Positions 50,501 through 60,489 of a stretch of 64,000 nucleotides of DNA are shown in pieces. Below the pieces are notes generated by a model, which saw nothing but the letters and a program-made list of their open reading frames with translations, was not told the origin of the DNA and ran no database searches. Origin of the DNA: Phoronis australis (Eukaryota; Phoronida; Phoronidae); the NCBI GenBank assembly GCA_002633005.1, contig NMRA01000326.1, positions 233,215-297,214 on the forward strand, read 5' to 3'. The translations under genes and the position numbers were made by a program. The first letter of the stretch is position 1; each line of letters begins with the position of its first letter.

Positions 50501-52228
50501 GAAACTTCCATGTATCCCGTTTTGTGCTACCGTTCATTGCGCTCCAGTAACCTGGTAGGTCCACGGCAAAACAGTTCAGAAATATCGGACGACAAAAGAC
50601 TTTGTTACTTGGCACCATGACCACTGGAGAGCAAACTGAGTGACAAAAAAGGTTGCCAATTTGCTCGATTTACTTAAATGTCTCTCTTTATTTTATGTGT
50701 ATAACGACACTTCTAAATTTACATGTTTTATTCAACCGGTGCCGTGATCTGAGCACACGATGACATAGCGCAGTTGGAGCATTAGACTTGTGTACTGCGC
50801 AACTGTTTTGCTATGCTGTTAAGCATTGACTCATTGTGTCACCAAGCGGTTGCAGTGTTTCGAGGTGGACAACCTTTCCCAGCAACCAACAATTTCCTGG
50901 CCCAAAGCGTTAATAATGCTCGTCAATTTAACGGCTATCTGATGCTGCACGCGTGATTAAAGAGCAAAGCAACATTTTAAAGTTCTTTTTACTAAACTAA
51001 TACATCTTTGGTTGTCTTAGGAAGACGTGAAGAGGAAGCAATGTGCACAGTGTAGTATTTTTGTAAATTTGTTTTTAGGCGAGTACACTCAAGACGAATC
51101 AATCGAGGATGATTGTGATTGCTTCGTTCCATGTCACGAAATACAGTATGAACACCGTCTCTCCACTTCTATGTATCCCGGCAATCACATAATATATGGT
51201 TTGCAGGCACAGTATAACGTGACGAAAGAGATCGCTAGGTAACACTAACACGTTGGACTTAACGGTCAGTTATTGCACACATACCTACACCAAACTTCTA
51301 TTCGCTGAAAAACCAAAATACTGCTGTAATGCTTATGTTAACTGTCAACCGTGGTCTCCATTTTCTTTGGCACAACTCCTGAAACACGGAAACGAATTGT
51401 TAAGATTTAAAAACTGTGTACATATGAATAAAATTTAGTTTACTTTGCAAGTTAACTGATGGAAAACATTATCTGAGGATTTTGACTTGAATCGGAAACA
51501 GAATCTTAAGCAAAATTACATTTGCTGTTAAAATTAATGTCTACAAGTGGTACAATTTGATGTAGCGAAAACTTATTGGACTAATAATAATGACAACGAC
51601 GACGACAACAATTTAATAATAATGGTAGTAATATTAATAATTTCAGATGGTTTTAATTTCAGGGAGAACTTTCTCGAACTTCGCATATTTTTTGAAAAGC
51701 TTAACTATGACCTTGTCGAGCAGGTACCAAGCTACGACGCCATGAACTTCTTCAGTAAGTTGTGTGTTCATCCTGTAACGTAATGTAACTTAACGTAACG
51801 TAACGTAACGTAGCGCAACACGACGTAACGTAACGCAACGGCACAGTTTACCAGGGATTTCTGAGTGTCACACACCTGTTCGCATTTTCCAACCCTAATT
51901 AATGCATTTATTTATAATACGCTAGTCAGTACAAATTTCTGGGTGGACAGTTCCTTCGAAAACAGATTACCGTTACTGTTACCTCAGTGCAATGAAGATC
52001 ACGGAGCGACCGTATGACATGCACAGGTTGTGAAAAAGCACTGCCAAGCTTCTGTTTTACATTTCAGCCGATTTAGGAGGAAATCTAGGACTGTGTATCG
52101 GAGCAAGTCTGCTCACTGCCGCGGAACTTCTAGAGCACATTGGTATCACTTTCTTTCAAGTGCTCCAAAAGTTTATAGGTCGCAAACAGACGCACCCAAA
52201 GAAGATTCAAAGAGAAGGTGTATTTTGA
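41226..52228 (+). CDS. ASIC-like DEG/ENaC sodium channel, complete 8-exon gene
   Basis: This gene encodes an amiloride-sensitive-type cation channel subunit of the plasma membrane. Exons are 41226-41464, 42945-43497, 45729-45827, 49528-49699, 50202-50255, 51079-51238, 51663-51754 and 52068-52228. All junctions are GT-AG, and the phases match to give 509 residues. Visible features in order: the N-terminal His-Gly gating motif (SSLHG, residues 62-66); RRLIW leading into TM1 (about 80-102); FPTVTLCN (about 124-131); a cysteine-rich ectodomain with 12 cysteines and several N-glycosylation sequons; RENFLEL before TM2; and LGLCIGAS (463-470), which includes the G-A-S selectivity filter. The cytoplasmic tail is only about 30 residues. 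An in-frame TAG at 41193 supports the chosen start. The order and spacing fit the ASIC/FaNaC branch best, but the ligand (protons, peptide or other) cannot be told. The Cys pair that forms the extra ASIC1 loop bridge is absent. Splice sites are inferred, not confirmed by RNA. Confidence 0.93.
42945..43497 (+). CDS. channel exon 2: TM1 and first half of ectodomain
   Basis: This exon encodes residues 80-264. It begins after ATTTCAG with the hydrophobic TM1 (LIWFLMFVGSFTFLVI), then carries FPTVTLCNFNKFR and the finger/palm region with GLCFQFN and the NNGLWI strand. It ends at AAG|GTGAGT in phase 0. Its 553 bp make it the largest exon. Where ASIC1 has a two-cysteine loop, this protein reads SIYFARFKGMN, with no cysteine. 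Confidence 0.93.
43620..43674. repeat. alternating GT/GC tract in channel intron 2
   Basis: The purine-pyrimidine alternation GTGCGCGCGTGCGCGTGTG and neighbours form a candidate Z-DNA tract about 120 bases after the exon 2 donor. Confidence 0.7.
43750..45180. mobile_element. Kolobok-like element, copy 3, in channel intron 2
   Basis: TIRs read GGGAGAATGTCACC and GGGTGGCATTCTCCT. The flanking duplication is TCAA (43746-43749 and 45181-45184), a one-base variant of TTAA. The copy fills about two thirds of intron 2 of the channel gene. A (CA)n tract at 44507-44558 sits at the same internal position where copy 2 has its LTR insertion. The THAP region is frame-broken around 44880-45070. Confidence 0.8.
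44507..44558. repeat. (CA)n microsatellite in Kolobok-like copy 3
   Basis: An uninterrupted CA tract of about 26 units in channel intron 2. Confidence 0.95.
45729..45827 (+). CDS. channel exon 3: palm-domain segment
   Basis: Thirty-three codons in phase 0/0 begin with VALHNFDEEP and continue with LGFAISPGQESFVSAQIKE. This is the family signature of a His, then acidic residues and proline, then a pro-Gly turn. The acceptor is TTTGAAG and the donor is GAG|GTTTGT, which is weaker than the others. Joining to exon 2 and exon 4 keeps the family alignment unbroken. Confidence 0.88.
46034..47308. mobile_element. fold-back element rich in AAACCAGGTTTAA, in channel intron 3
   Basis: The ends are inverted: GCAGCCGATTTCATAAAGG on the left and CCTTTATGAAATCGGCTGC on the right. 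Both arms contain many copies of AAACCAGGTTTAA and its complement. A MITE (46447-46593) is nested inside. No target duplication was clear and no gene is present. Confidence 0.7.
46447..46593. mobile_element. MITE of the same family (A4), reverse, in channel intron 3
   Basis: The element is inverted relative to A2: it starts CAGGGGCGGATCCAGG and ends AAATCCGCCACTC. GGGCA is duplicated on both sides (46442-46446 and 46594-46598). It is nested in the AACCAGGTTTAA fold-back at 46034-47308. Confidence 0.85.
47695..47941. mobile_element. small MITE with internal iterations
   Basis: Imperfect inverted ends CAGTCAGAGGTACTATAGAAT and GATTCTACGGTACCTCTGTC enclose repeated units of the type GAACCACAAAAATCAT. 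It lies in channel intron 3. Confidence 0.5.
49528..49699 (+). CDS. channel exon 4: cysteine-rich thumb region
   Basis: The exon starts after ATTTCAG with IKSLPPPYEGGKC and continues through YSMTGCRREC and VKRCGCKY. These supply five of the conserved ectodomain cysteines (residues 310, 333, 337, 346 and 348). The donor is CCAG|GTAAGC, leaving one base (phase 1). Confidence 0.92.
50202..50255 (+). CDS. channel exon 5: short thumb exon
   Basis: A 54-bp exon encoding GPARVCDAPEMGCYRQAD provides cysteines 360 and 367, between the exon 4 and exon 6 clusters as in other DEG/ENaC channels. The acceptor TTTTTTGCAG is strong and the donor is GATG|GTGAGT. Confidence 0.9.
51079..51238 (+). CDS. channel exon 6: C-x-C-x3-C segment
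   Basis: The exon encodes GEYTQDESIEDDCDCFVPC, then the QYEHRLSTSMYP strand, and ends with two bases of Arg426. The CDCFVPC motif matches the last cysteine cluster of the DEG/ENaC ectodomain. The acceptor is TTTTTAG and the donor is CTAG|GTAACA. Confidence 0.92.
51663..51754 (+). CDS. channel exon 7: strand leading into TM2
   Basis: The exon encodes RENFLELRIFFEKLNYDLVE followed by QVPSYDAMNFF, the conserved palm strand and pre-TM2 helix. The acceptor is TTTCAG and the donor is TTCA|GTAAGT. A run of CGTAA repeats starts just after the donor. Confidence 0.92.
51775..51842. repeat. (CGTAA)n microsatellite after channel exon 7
   Basis: Imperfect CGTAA units lie in intron 7, about 20 bases after the donor site. 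Confidence 0.85.
52068..52228 (+). CDS. channel exon 8: TM2, selectivity filter and tail
   Basis: The final exon encodes DLGGNLGLCIGASLLTAAEL, then a hydrophobic stretch, then a short basic tail ending in EGVF and TGA at 52226. GAS at 468-470 is the ion filter and DLGG marks the TM2 entry. The short C-terminus holds no obvious PDZ ligand or PY motif. Confidence 0.93.
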
Positions 52229-52297
52229 GCAAACCATCACTTGTTGGAATGGCATAGTGAAGGATAGAACCAAATTTGCGCCACGTTTCCCTGCCCA

Positions 52298-52303
52298 AAT
52301 AAA
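52298..52303 (+). terminator. poly(A) signal of the channel gene
   Basis: AATAAA lies 70 bases after the channel stop codon. This spacing suggests a short 3' UTR. It is a motif call only. Confidence 0.55.
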
Positions 52304-52899
52304 ACATCGCAAGCTTTTACTTTACGTTTTGATCTACAAATACTGAACTGTTATCGTCAAAATATGATTCAAAGCAAAAGCCTTTTTAAAAGCCTTTATG
52401 AACTCAGCGGTGATTACATTACCAGCGTGCCTTCGGACAAGACATGCTCTATCGAAATTCAAATGGTGATGGTGGATGAGTCATAGCAGAGAATGAGGGA
52501 CATCTTTTGCAATATTCATATGTAAGCATGCGTGTGTCAATGAATAACGTTACGGGCGCTTGAGATTCCTTTATCACAGACATTCGCAACAACCTGAAAG
52601 CATATGCGTATGGACCCTCGGGACCCCCTCTGGACCCGCGAGTGTGACAATCGTCACTTGTATAGCAAGGAAACTGTCTGCGTGTACTGTTGAAACAGAA
52701 TTTTCACTGTTAAAAAATTTCATATATCCACACTGAGTATCTCTGTCGAATTGATGCGACTGGAATAGGGCAAACAGATAATAGCATTCTTAAATCTAAT
52801 GGCTTGTTTGAGTTTGACGCATGATACAACTGTCTTCAGTCCTTGCTGTCCGAATCATATACGTGTGTATGGACCAGATAAAAATTAATATGAGGAATA

Positions 52900-53065
52900 C
52901 GTATACATGTATATGTTGACCAAATTTACATGTATGTGTGGACCAAATGTACAAGTACTGTACATGGGGACCAGATAAACATGTTTGTGTAGATTAGGTA
53001 CACATGTGTGCGTAGGCCAGGTACACATGTATACGTGGACCAGATACACATGTATATATGGTACA
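52900..53065. repeat. degenerate ~25-bp tandem repeat downstream of the channel
   Basis: Imperfect units of the form GGACCAGATACACATGTATA repeat about six times, some 0.6 kb after the channel poly(A) signal. Confidence 0.65.
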
Positions 53066-53830
53066 GATGTTCCGTTATTAGTTACTCCTCGACTTCACAG
53101 CCAGTTCAGCGATTTCTCTCAATTTCATTTTGGAAATCTGAAAATAAAGAAGCAAGCGCAAATGTCTCAGTAGTCACGTTCACGGGTTCCAGATTTTCAA
53201 AAATAAGTTCCCACAGGATAACGGACATCAAACTGGTTCTAAAAGTCCCCGACCCCTTTAAGTGAATGTGCAGTAAACGGCAACACTAAATGCAATACTG
53301 GCACGATGTATGGACAGCACAGTAATCCGTTCTTAATAAGCAGTACTGTTATTTGTGCCGTCTTTTATGGAGAACAATACGGAATAAAAATAATCTGTGA
53401 AAACAGCTTGGGCATTTATCACAAATGGAGTAGCGTGTACACTATTAGTTATTCATGTCAGGAGCTATTTTAACGTAGTGGCGTGCAAAACGAACACCCA
53501 CTCGAGGAAATTTCTCCATAAAGATAAATTTGTCAGGAAGACACATATCGAGTGGCAACAGTAAAAAAACGTATGAAAAGGGGAATTAAACCTAAAATAT
53601 TTCTTGAATGCAGAGTGTTCCTGAACCTAAAGTTCTTTGAACCTACAGTGGCTTTTGAACCAAGACTGCTCCTTAAACTTTGAGTGTTATTTGAATCTAC
53701 AGCCTTCTTGGAACCTATGTGCGTTATTTGAACCTATAGTTTTCTTTTTCGTCAAAATAAACTTATCAGCTTAATTCGGAAGAATGGAAACGTTTGAAAA
53801 AATATCTACGTTGACATTACTAGTGAGGTA

Positions 53831-54118
53831 GTTTGGCGTGGTCGGTACGTCTGAAGAGCAGTATTGGAAGGTGCCACTGGTCTAGCTTGGCGTGTTCGGT
53901 ACGTCTGAAGAGCAGTACTGGAAGGTTCCACTGGTTTAGCTTGGCGTGGTCGGTACGTCTGAAGAGCAGTACNTTGGCGTGGTCGGTACGTCTGAAGAGC
54001 AGTACTTGAAGGTGCCACTGGTCTAGCTTGGCGTGGTCGGTACGTCTGAAGAGCAGTATTGGAAGGTGCCACTGGTCTAGCTTGGCGTGGTCGGTACGTC
54101 TGAAGAGCAGTACTAGAA
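53831..54118. repeat. 54-bp minisatellite with an assembly join
   Basis: The unit begins TTGGCGTGGTCGGTACGTCT and ends CCACTGGTCTAGC, about five to six copies. The N at 53973 falls inside a unit, so the copy number in the assembly is unreliable. The minus strand gives an 18-residue repeat (ALQTYRPRQARPVAP). Confidence 0.88.
53973..53973. other. single N inside the 54-bp minisatellite
   Basis: The repeat phase jumps from GAGCAGTAC to TTGGCG across the N, skipping about 24 bases of a unit. Confidence 0.8.
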
Positions 54119-57100
54119 GGACAACTGATCATACTTTACAGAGCCGAATCAAATTGTTGACAGTTTAAACAGTGGCAACAACAAATTCCGGGTGTATTAG
54201 AGAGTTCGGTTTAAGTAAAAAAGTGTCAAACTGTGTATGATCAAAGACGCGGGTCAGTACCAGCTTCATCCACCCTCAAGTACTTTGCTCAGAAGAAAAA
54301 GAACTAGAAAGAGTTCAATTGTAACAGTAGTGGCGTCGAAAACGTTAATTGGAGGTAAATGTACGTAAGTTTGCGAATGAATAGATGAATGCTTTTTCGT
54401 TTATTTTGCTACAGAAAGCTTTATGTGTGTTCACAAGCTTTAGATCTTGCACAGTGGATTGATATATGTTTACATTTATATGTAGTTAACATACTTGGAT
54501 TCTGGTAAATTCCCAGTAGGCCTACATTGTACGTGTGAACATTTGCTAATGCTGTAACTACAGCTAGTGTTCCTTAGTCACCGACAGATGCAACTGTAGT
54601 TTCCAGTAATTGACGGCTCCAAACTTACATGTCCGACTACCACACTTTACGGAAGCCGTGAAGCAACTGTCACTGACGCAAAATAGCAAACAAACGAAAA
54701 TGTCTCATTAGGCATTGGTTGTCGACAAATTACTGGGTATCGACTGTTGCAGACATTTTAAAGTACACCTGTACGGCTACTGCTTAAAACTACGACCTAT
54801 TCCTGCAACTGTGAATTTTAAAACTTTAAGAGGACTAAAGTTCATACTTCGATATTATTATCGATAGTTACAAAATGAAAGCTGGTCATCGGAACTTACG
54901 TTATTTAAACAATGCACTTTGAACTCGCGAGCGTTGGCTTCTATTTTGTTTTAATCTGAAGAAGGACAAGAATTAATAACAATCTAATGTAATGAGAAGA
55001 CTGAGATACATGACCGTGAACAAATTGTAAAAGTGCGCATTCGAAATGTTTGTTTTCAAAACGCTAGCTTTAGATTTAAAGAACTAAGCATTGTTATCAG
55101 AGTCCCAGGCTGTACTTAACTAAGATCAGGATTTCTGGAGTTGGAAAGAACAGCCTTATCGAGCATCATAATGACTGAGTCAGAGTTTGTACATTATTTC
55201 ATACGCATAACACAAGCCACTGTTAGCATACCCGGATTATGAAGCTAAGGGCCCACTCAAATTAAAAGGTACGCCTTGTACATACAGAGATCCCTCCTAA
55301 ATTTCTTGTAGAAGTTGTAGCAGAAAAGGGTGGCTCGAATTCGTGCCGACTATTGGAGGGGAAGGGGGGGGGGGAACTGAAAACTGGGATGACCGACCAA
55401 GGGAAAAGAGACAGCTCAATTTACCAGCCTGAGGATCTCTTGACACTGCCTCTTAGTAGATGCTGCTTAGTGGGTTTACGATGCATGGTGTTTGTCTTGC
55501 CAATGAAGTAGACCTGGCTCTGTTTCATAAAGTGTGACGTCAGACTTAAACATAGATTTGGTCTTACGCTCCCACTTGACGCAGTTGCCAAATAAAGGTT
55601 TAGTCATGTTATTTTTAATGTTTATTACGGAATCTTCAGAATACAATGAATATACATGTACATAACCCTGAAAGCGCCAAGAGGCATTAGATCTGGGTTA
55701 AGTCATGTTATTATAAGCTAATCACTGTATATGATTTGTACCAATGTTCTTAGTAATCAGCAATCATGGTTACCTTTTCAGAAATTTTATTATTTTGATA
55801 AACTCAATATAATTAATTTTTTTCAGAAAAAGTTTTGTAGCGCGTACGACTAAATCAAATCTCTAAACTTTTAAGTCACTTTTCATGAATCAGACCTCTG
55901 GTAAAGAAAGGAGAGTGTCTACCAAGGTGCCGCTCAAGTGCACTTCGATTGGACGAATTATCCAGAGTCTGGGTACGAGGGGCATATTTCACTGAGGTTT
56001 GGGGACGGGAGACGCATAAACGAAATCTTTAATTTTCATCCCCGGTTTTATAATTCTCAGGAAATCAGTGCTGAAGTTAAAGCGAGGAAAGTAGAGTTTC
56101 TCACGAGGCCCTCCCGTATACAGATATCTCAAAAATCTTACACATTAAGTGAATACTTATGCACACAGCAAACCGGAAGCTGCCTTTGGTGGTTTTCCCA
56201 TGCAACAAATCCCAATTCCGATTTCTGATATCGTAGCATTCTCAGCCACATTATTATTGCGACTGACAAAAATATTCAAATAAACTAAACCTTGGTACTG
56301 AAACTGAACATGATGATGTGCAACAGAATACCGCCACAAAGAACATATCTGAAAGATACGCAGCTCAAAATTATCTATATAATATCTTCACTGTACTTAC
56401 ATCACGCAGCCAACCATTAATTCGTCTACGAAGTCGTTCGCTACTCCAACAACCTATTAAAAGAACAAGAAGTGAGAATGCACTACATTTCATTTCAGAA
56501 GAACGACCGGTGTATATCTACCGTACCAAAGTTAGATCACTTAGTACTTAAGCGTCATTTGGGTAATTACTTACTCTAGGGCAATTCAGGCCATTACGCA
56601 CTCAAGCGTAGCAGGTTTTTGACACACATGTACGGTGAATAAGAATCATTGGAAAAGATCAATACCAGATAACTAAATTTACTTATGTGCGATTACAGTC
56701 ACACAGGTATTGAGAAATGGTCAAAGAACTGCACAGGAAACTATAAGGACAAAGTTTGAGATATTTCCAGAAGGTACGTACATAACTGCAGCCCGTTTTG
56801 GCAGTGTCATACAAAATCAAAGCTGTCACCTTTAATTGTACAGTATTTTTTCGACGAACCTGTTATACACACTCGCTTAGCATTTTGTTTCTCATTGGTG
56901 TGGGGATAGTGAAGTACTTCGCATCACGCGTCCACAGGTATTTTGTCCAGTTAGTCAAGCTTTCTCACGCTGGAGTAGCATCCGACAACACAACAGTAAA
57001 ATGATGTTAGCATTGGAAGGATGAATAGAGTAATGCCTCTGAGAAAACTTGAAAAAGAATCAGACAACAACAAAGAATATGTGGAGCTTCACTGGCACGA

Positions 57101-57319
57101 AAAAGAGACAGAAAATGAGCTTGACGGAAGCTTGTGGGTAAATACAGCGAGACTGGAGTGTCGCTGAATAATCCGGTAAGGTCCATTCGTGGAAGCGATC
57201 TAGGTAACTAAGTCACAAATGGGTAAGAGGGGTATCATTTGCCTCGGCCCACTTGAAAACAACCAAGTTCATTGATAATATGCAAATAGAAAAACACTCC
57301 ATTTGAAAGATATTCCTAC

Positions 57320-57465
57320 CCTGTCATGAACCAACCATCTTGGAATGCATTTTTTGTCAACTCGGGCTCTAGCCAGTTACTGTGGAACATACCCCTGCCC
57401 TTACATAGTATCTCACCAGATGTATGTACATGTACAACTTGACCATATTCGTCGACTATCTTTAC
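57320..57465 (-). CDS. acyl-CoA synthetase exon (AMP-forming, ACSF2-like), partial
   Basis: A 146-bp exon on the minus strand reads VKIVDEYGQVVHVHTSGEIL, then CKGRGMF, and ends QDGWFMTG. This is the region of the AMP-binding (ANL) superfamily where GE(I/L)..RG and the GW..TGD motif position the adenylate. The enzymes activate carboxylic acids to acyl-CoA through acyl-AMP, usually in mitochondria for ACSF2-type members. The acceptor CCCAAAG and donor ACAGG|GTAGGA are plausible. The reading frame is intact and ends two bases into the Asp-preceding codon. I could not find the flanking exons, which should encode the P-loop upstream and the hinge downstream. It may be one exon of a gene with long introns or an isolated duplicated exon. 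Confidence 0.65.
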
Positions 57466-60400
57466 CTTTGGGATAAACAATATGTTGACAGGAGGTAAGT
57501 GTGTAAAGTAAGCATTTAATGACTTCTTTATATACCTCAAAATCTTCAGTTTTATCTCTTGCAATTTCTATGAATTTCAAAAAGAAGAAAAGGTTCTATT
57601 AAGTGCAGATAGTCCTCTCATTGGTTTCCCAAAGACCAGAAGCCTGATGGGACACACACCCACATGGATCATATCCTGAGGGATTTAGGCACAACTGTAC
57701 GCACACCAGGGGAGCGTTTCATGAAAAGTGTTTTTAGACTTAAGACCAAAGTAACTAAAAGTTAACACCAAAAACGAATACGTATTCAGAAAAGACCGTT
57801 TCATGAGCGCAAAGTCGGCCTGACGTAGACATAAATTAAAAAGACACTAAACCCAGTTGTCATGATTACAACCAATCCTCGTTCTGTCACCTGCTGATGC
57901 ATCGTTGGCGTCAATGCTGAAAGACAAAAGCAGGAATTAATGGCTTTTTCACACACTTGACGTGTAATTCTCTAAAAGCTTAGGTCACGCGTGCCCGTTT
58001 AGCAGAATTTGAAAGAAGTTTTCAAATTTTCGTCGAAACGTTTGAGGTTTGCCTATGGTTACAAAACATTATTTTTCAAGGGACTAGATGAGAAAGTCTC
58101 TTTTAATTTCTGTTAATAGACCAAAACCAGGTTTGGTATCCTTTCAAAAGGATACAAACTTCGCTTTCACCACCTATCACTAATTTCCCAAACTATAAGC
58201 GATTAAGCGCGTAGAATACCGTTTCAAGAATAGTTTTTGTCTTGAAACTTTAAATAGTGATTTATTTTGAACATTTTGATTGAAATGGGGGCCTTGTTTA
58301 CTTGCAAAAACAGTGCTATGGATGGAAAGGGTCATTTCACATTTGGAGGTAAGCCGCACATGCATTATCTCTACGGTGCTTAGCTGGATCTCGAATCGGA
58401 ATCAGATCTTTAATTTTTTGACATTGTTTAGAGACACTAGATTGAAACATATTGCGAAAATATTATCGAAGTTGTTCCTCAAAAGTTTACAGCGTTGATA
58501 ATTGTAAATATGGGTCATTAAGACCAAAAGTCCAATCTTAACCTACTCCGTAGTAGGCTAACGCGAGGTCTTAGCTTAGCGAAATTTCCGTGTTTGCCTT
58601 AAGAAATAGAAAAAAAAAACGGGACGAAGCCTTTTGTTTCAGTCAGCCCAAGTTCAGTCCAAGTGGAGACAGAAGTTTCAGAACCATGACACTGGCCTCA
58701 AGATGATAAAGAAAAAAACTGATGCTCCATTGTTAACGCACTAATGCGGGGTCTAATTAGCCTTGTCTTTACAAAGATAAATTCAAGTAAGAAATGCTTA
58801 CATCTCCCAAATCCGAACAAGAAAGAGTCTAGCACTTGTATTGTCCTATAACTCGGACCTACAGGTCATACAAATCATGCAGATTTCAAGATGTCCTCGA
58901 ATTCCCCATGTCAAGGTTGCTCTGTAATTTTTCAATATTTTCCCTGTTGCTTATCAAAGTAATTACGCCAACATGTGCCCTGATTATATTAGACCTGGTG
59001 GGTTCTGAAAAACGTGTGGATGTGAATCTCAGGCGCTTACAAATATAATTGCACTCTTTTTTGGTCCAACTCGATATCTTTTAAAACTGATGGATATTGG
59101 ATTAAAAGACATAGTTGCACGTGATTTCAACGGTAATTAGGTACCTACGGGGAAATCCACGCGAAATTCATAGGCAAAAAAATCATCCGCACTTGCCACC
59201 ATCTGGAGACGAGTGGTACCCCGCTATTCTAGATTTGCCGCTAAGTCGTATTTGAGATTCATTCAAGAAAAAAATTGGAAAGGAAGGTCGTCTATTTCAT
59301 TAGGACAAGCGTGTTTGGCTGGGAATACTAATGAAAACAGCAAACATTACAATGGAAGGCAATATCAGAACAATTAAGTACAATTGATATACGATAGGAC
59401 GTTCTCACAGTTGGTGAAAGTGATGAAAATAAATTTCGACATAACAGGGAAAATCTAAAACCGCCGGACATCAGCGTCAGTCGGTGGCGAAGATCGAATA
59501 CCCAGCCCAGGTGAAGACCGACGGCTGTTTTAGCAGGCAAAGCTCATCCATTATCTCCGATGGTTGTGACAAACAAACTATTATCAAGTGATGCCTAAAA
59601 TCCTGAAATTTGCACACAACTGTTAAGTAAGCAGATTTCCAGTTTTTACCGAGGTCTTCGGCGACTTCCAACAGCAAGAGACTAACTATTTGATAGAATA
59701 GAATACGAACTGCTGACGAAATTTAGTCGAGAAAACTACCGCAGCCCAACCACCGGGCCGCAGAGAACACAGCTCCGCATACCTAAATTCGAGTGACCAA
59801 CAGATTAAAAATACTGCGTCATGCCCTGAACCCCTAGAATAATTTCCCATTGCCCACTTTCATGTTACAAATCACTACACTCCTCCCTAAGCAGGACATG
59901 GCCGGTTTCGCTGAAAACGCGAATTTACCATGTTCACAATCAACCATGACTAACCTCGTAAAAAGGAAGTGGGTGTCCAATGGTTTCCAAACGTCTGGTC
60001 CTGCTAGAATAATATGAAGTTGTGCAGGCAACAGCACTTGCCTCCGTTTCTCCATTTGTATGCTGTGAACAAATCTGAATTGACAACTCTTGTGAATGGT
60101 CAAGACGAGGAGGAGGGACCAAAGAATAACTAGAGGAACCGGAAAGGTAGCAATCAGGCATCTAAGGGCTGACATTTATAAATATTGCGGTTAAGTTGCC
60201 TGAAACTCCCAATCCCTAAACGAGCACGTGCCTGTATGCCATTCAGTAAACAACATACTATACTTTCAAACCTGCCATGGCTGTTCAAAAATACCAGATT
60301 TCTATTTATCTAATGACACAAGACTCATTTTACATAACGCCTTCAATATGGACAGCATCTAGAAAATTCGAATAATGGAAGTATGGAAATTAGACAGTCA

Positions 60401-60484
60401 GACATTACTAACAAGATTCGTAATGCAATTTGCTCAGTAAAGTTAACGGCTTGGTAACGAAGTCAAAATGTACGAGGCGCAACC
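57466..60484. other. no gene recognised
   Basis: The upstream exons of the synthetase were expected here but not found. A minus-strand patch near 59650-59690 (LLEVAEDLGKNWKS) resembles the start of a death domain but is too short to call. Confidence 0.4.
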
Positions 60485-60489
60485 CGAAT

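Larger units (their letters stand above)
52304..57319. other. intergenic region between channel and acyl-CoA synthetase exon
   Basis: It contains two tandem repeats and one exon-like frame (55905-56228, + strand) with FDWTNYPESGYEGHISLRFG, which I could not assign. The remainder shows nothing. Confidence 0.45.

Noticed and set aside
53806-54132. Minus-strand 108-residue repeat protein (ALQTYRPRQ units)
   Set aside because: It is produced by a 54-bp tandem repeat spanning an N; there is no start context or neighbouring gene.
59477-59690. Minus-strand LLEVAEDLGKNWKS, resembling the start of a death domain
   Set aside because: Only about 14 residues match; the rest of the helical domain does not follow in any frame I could join.
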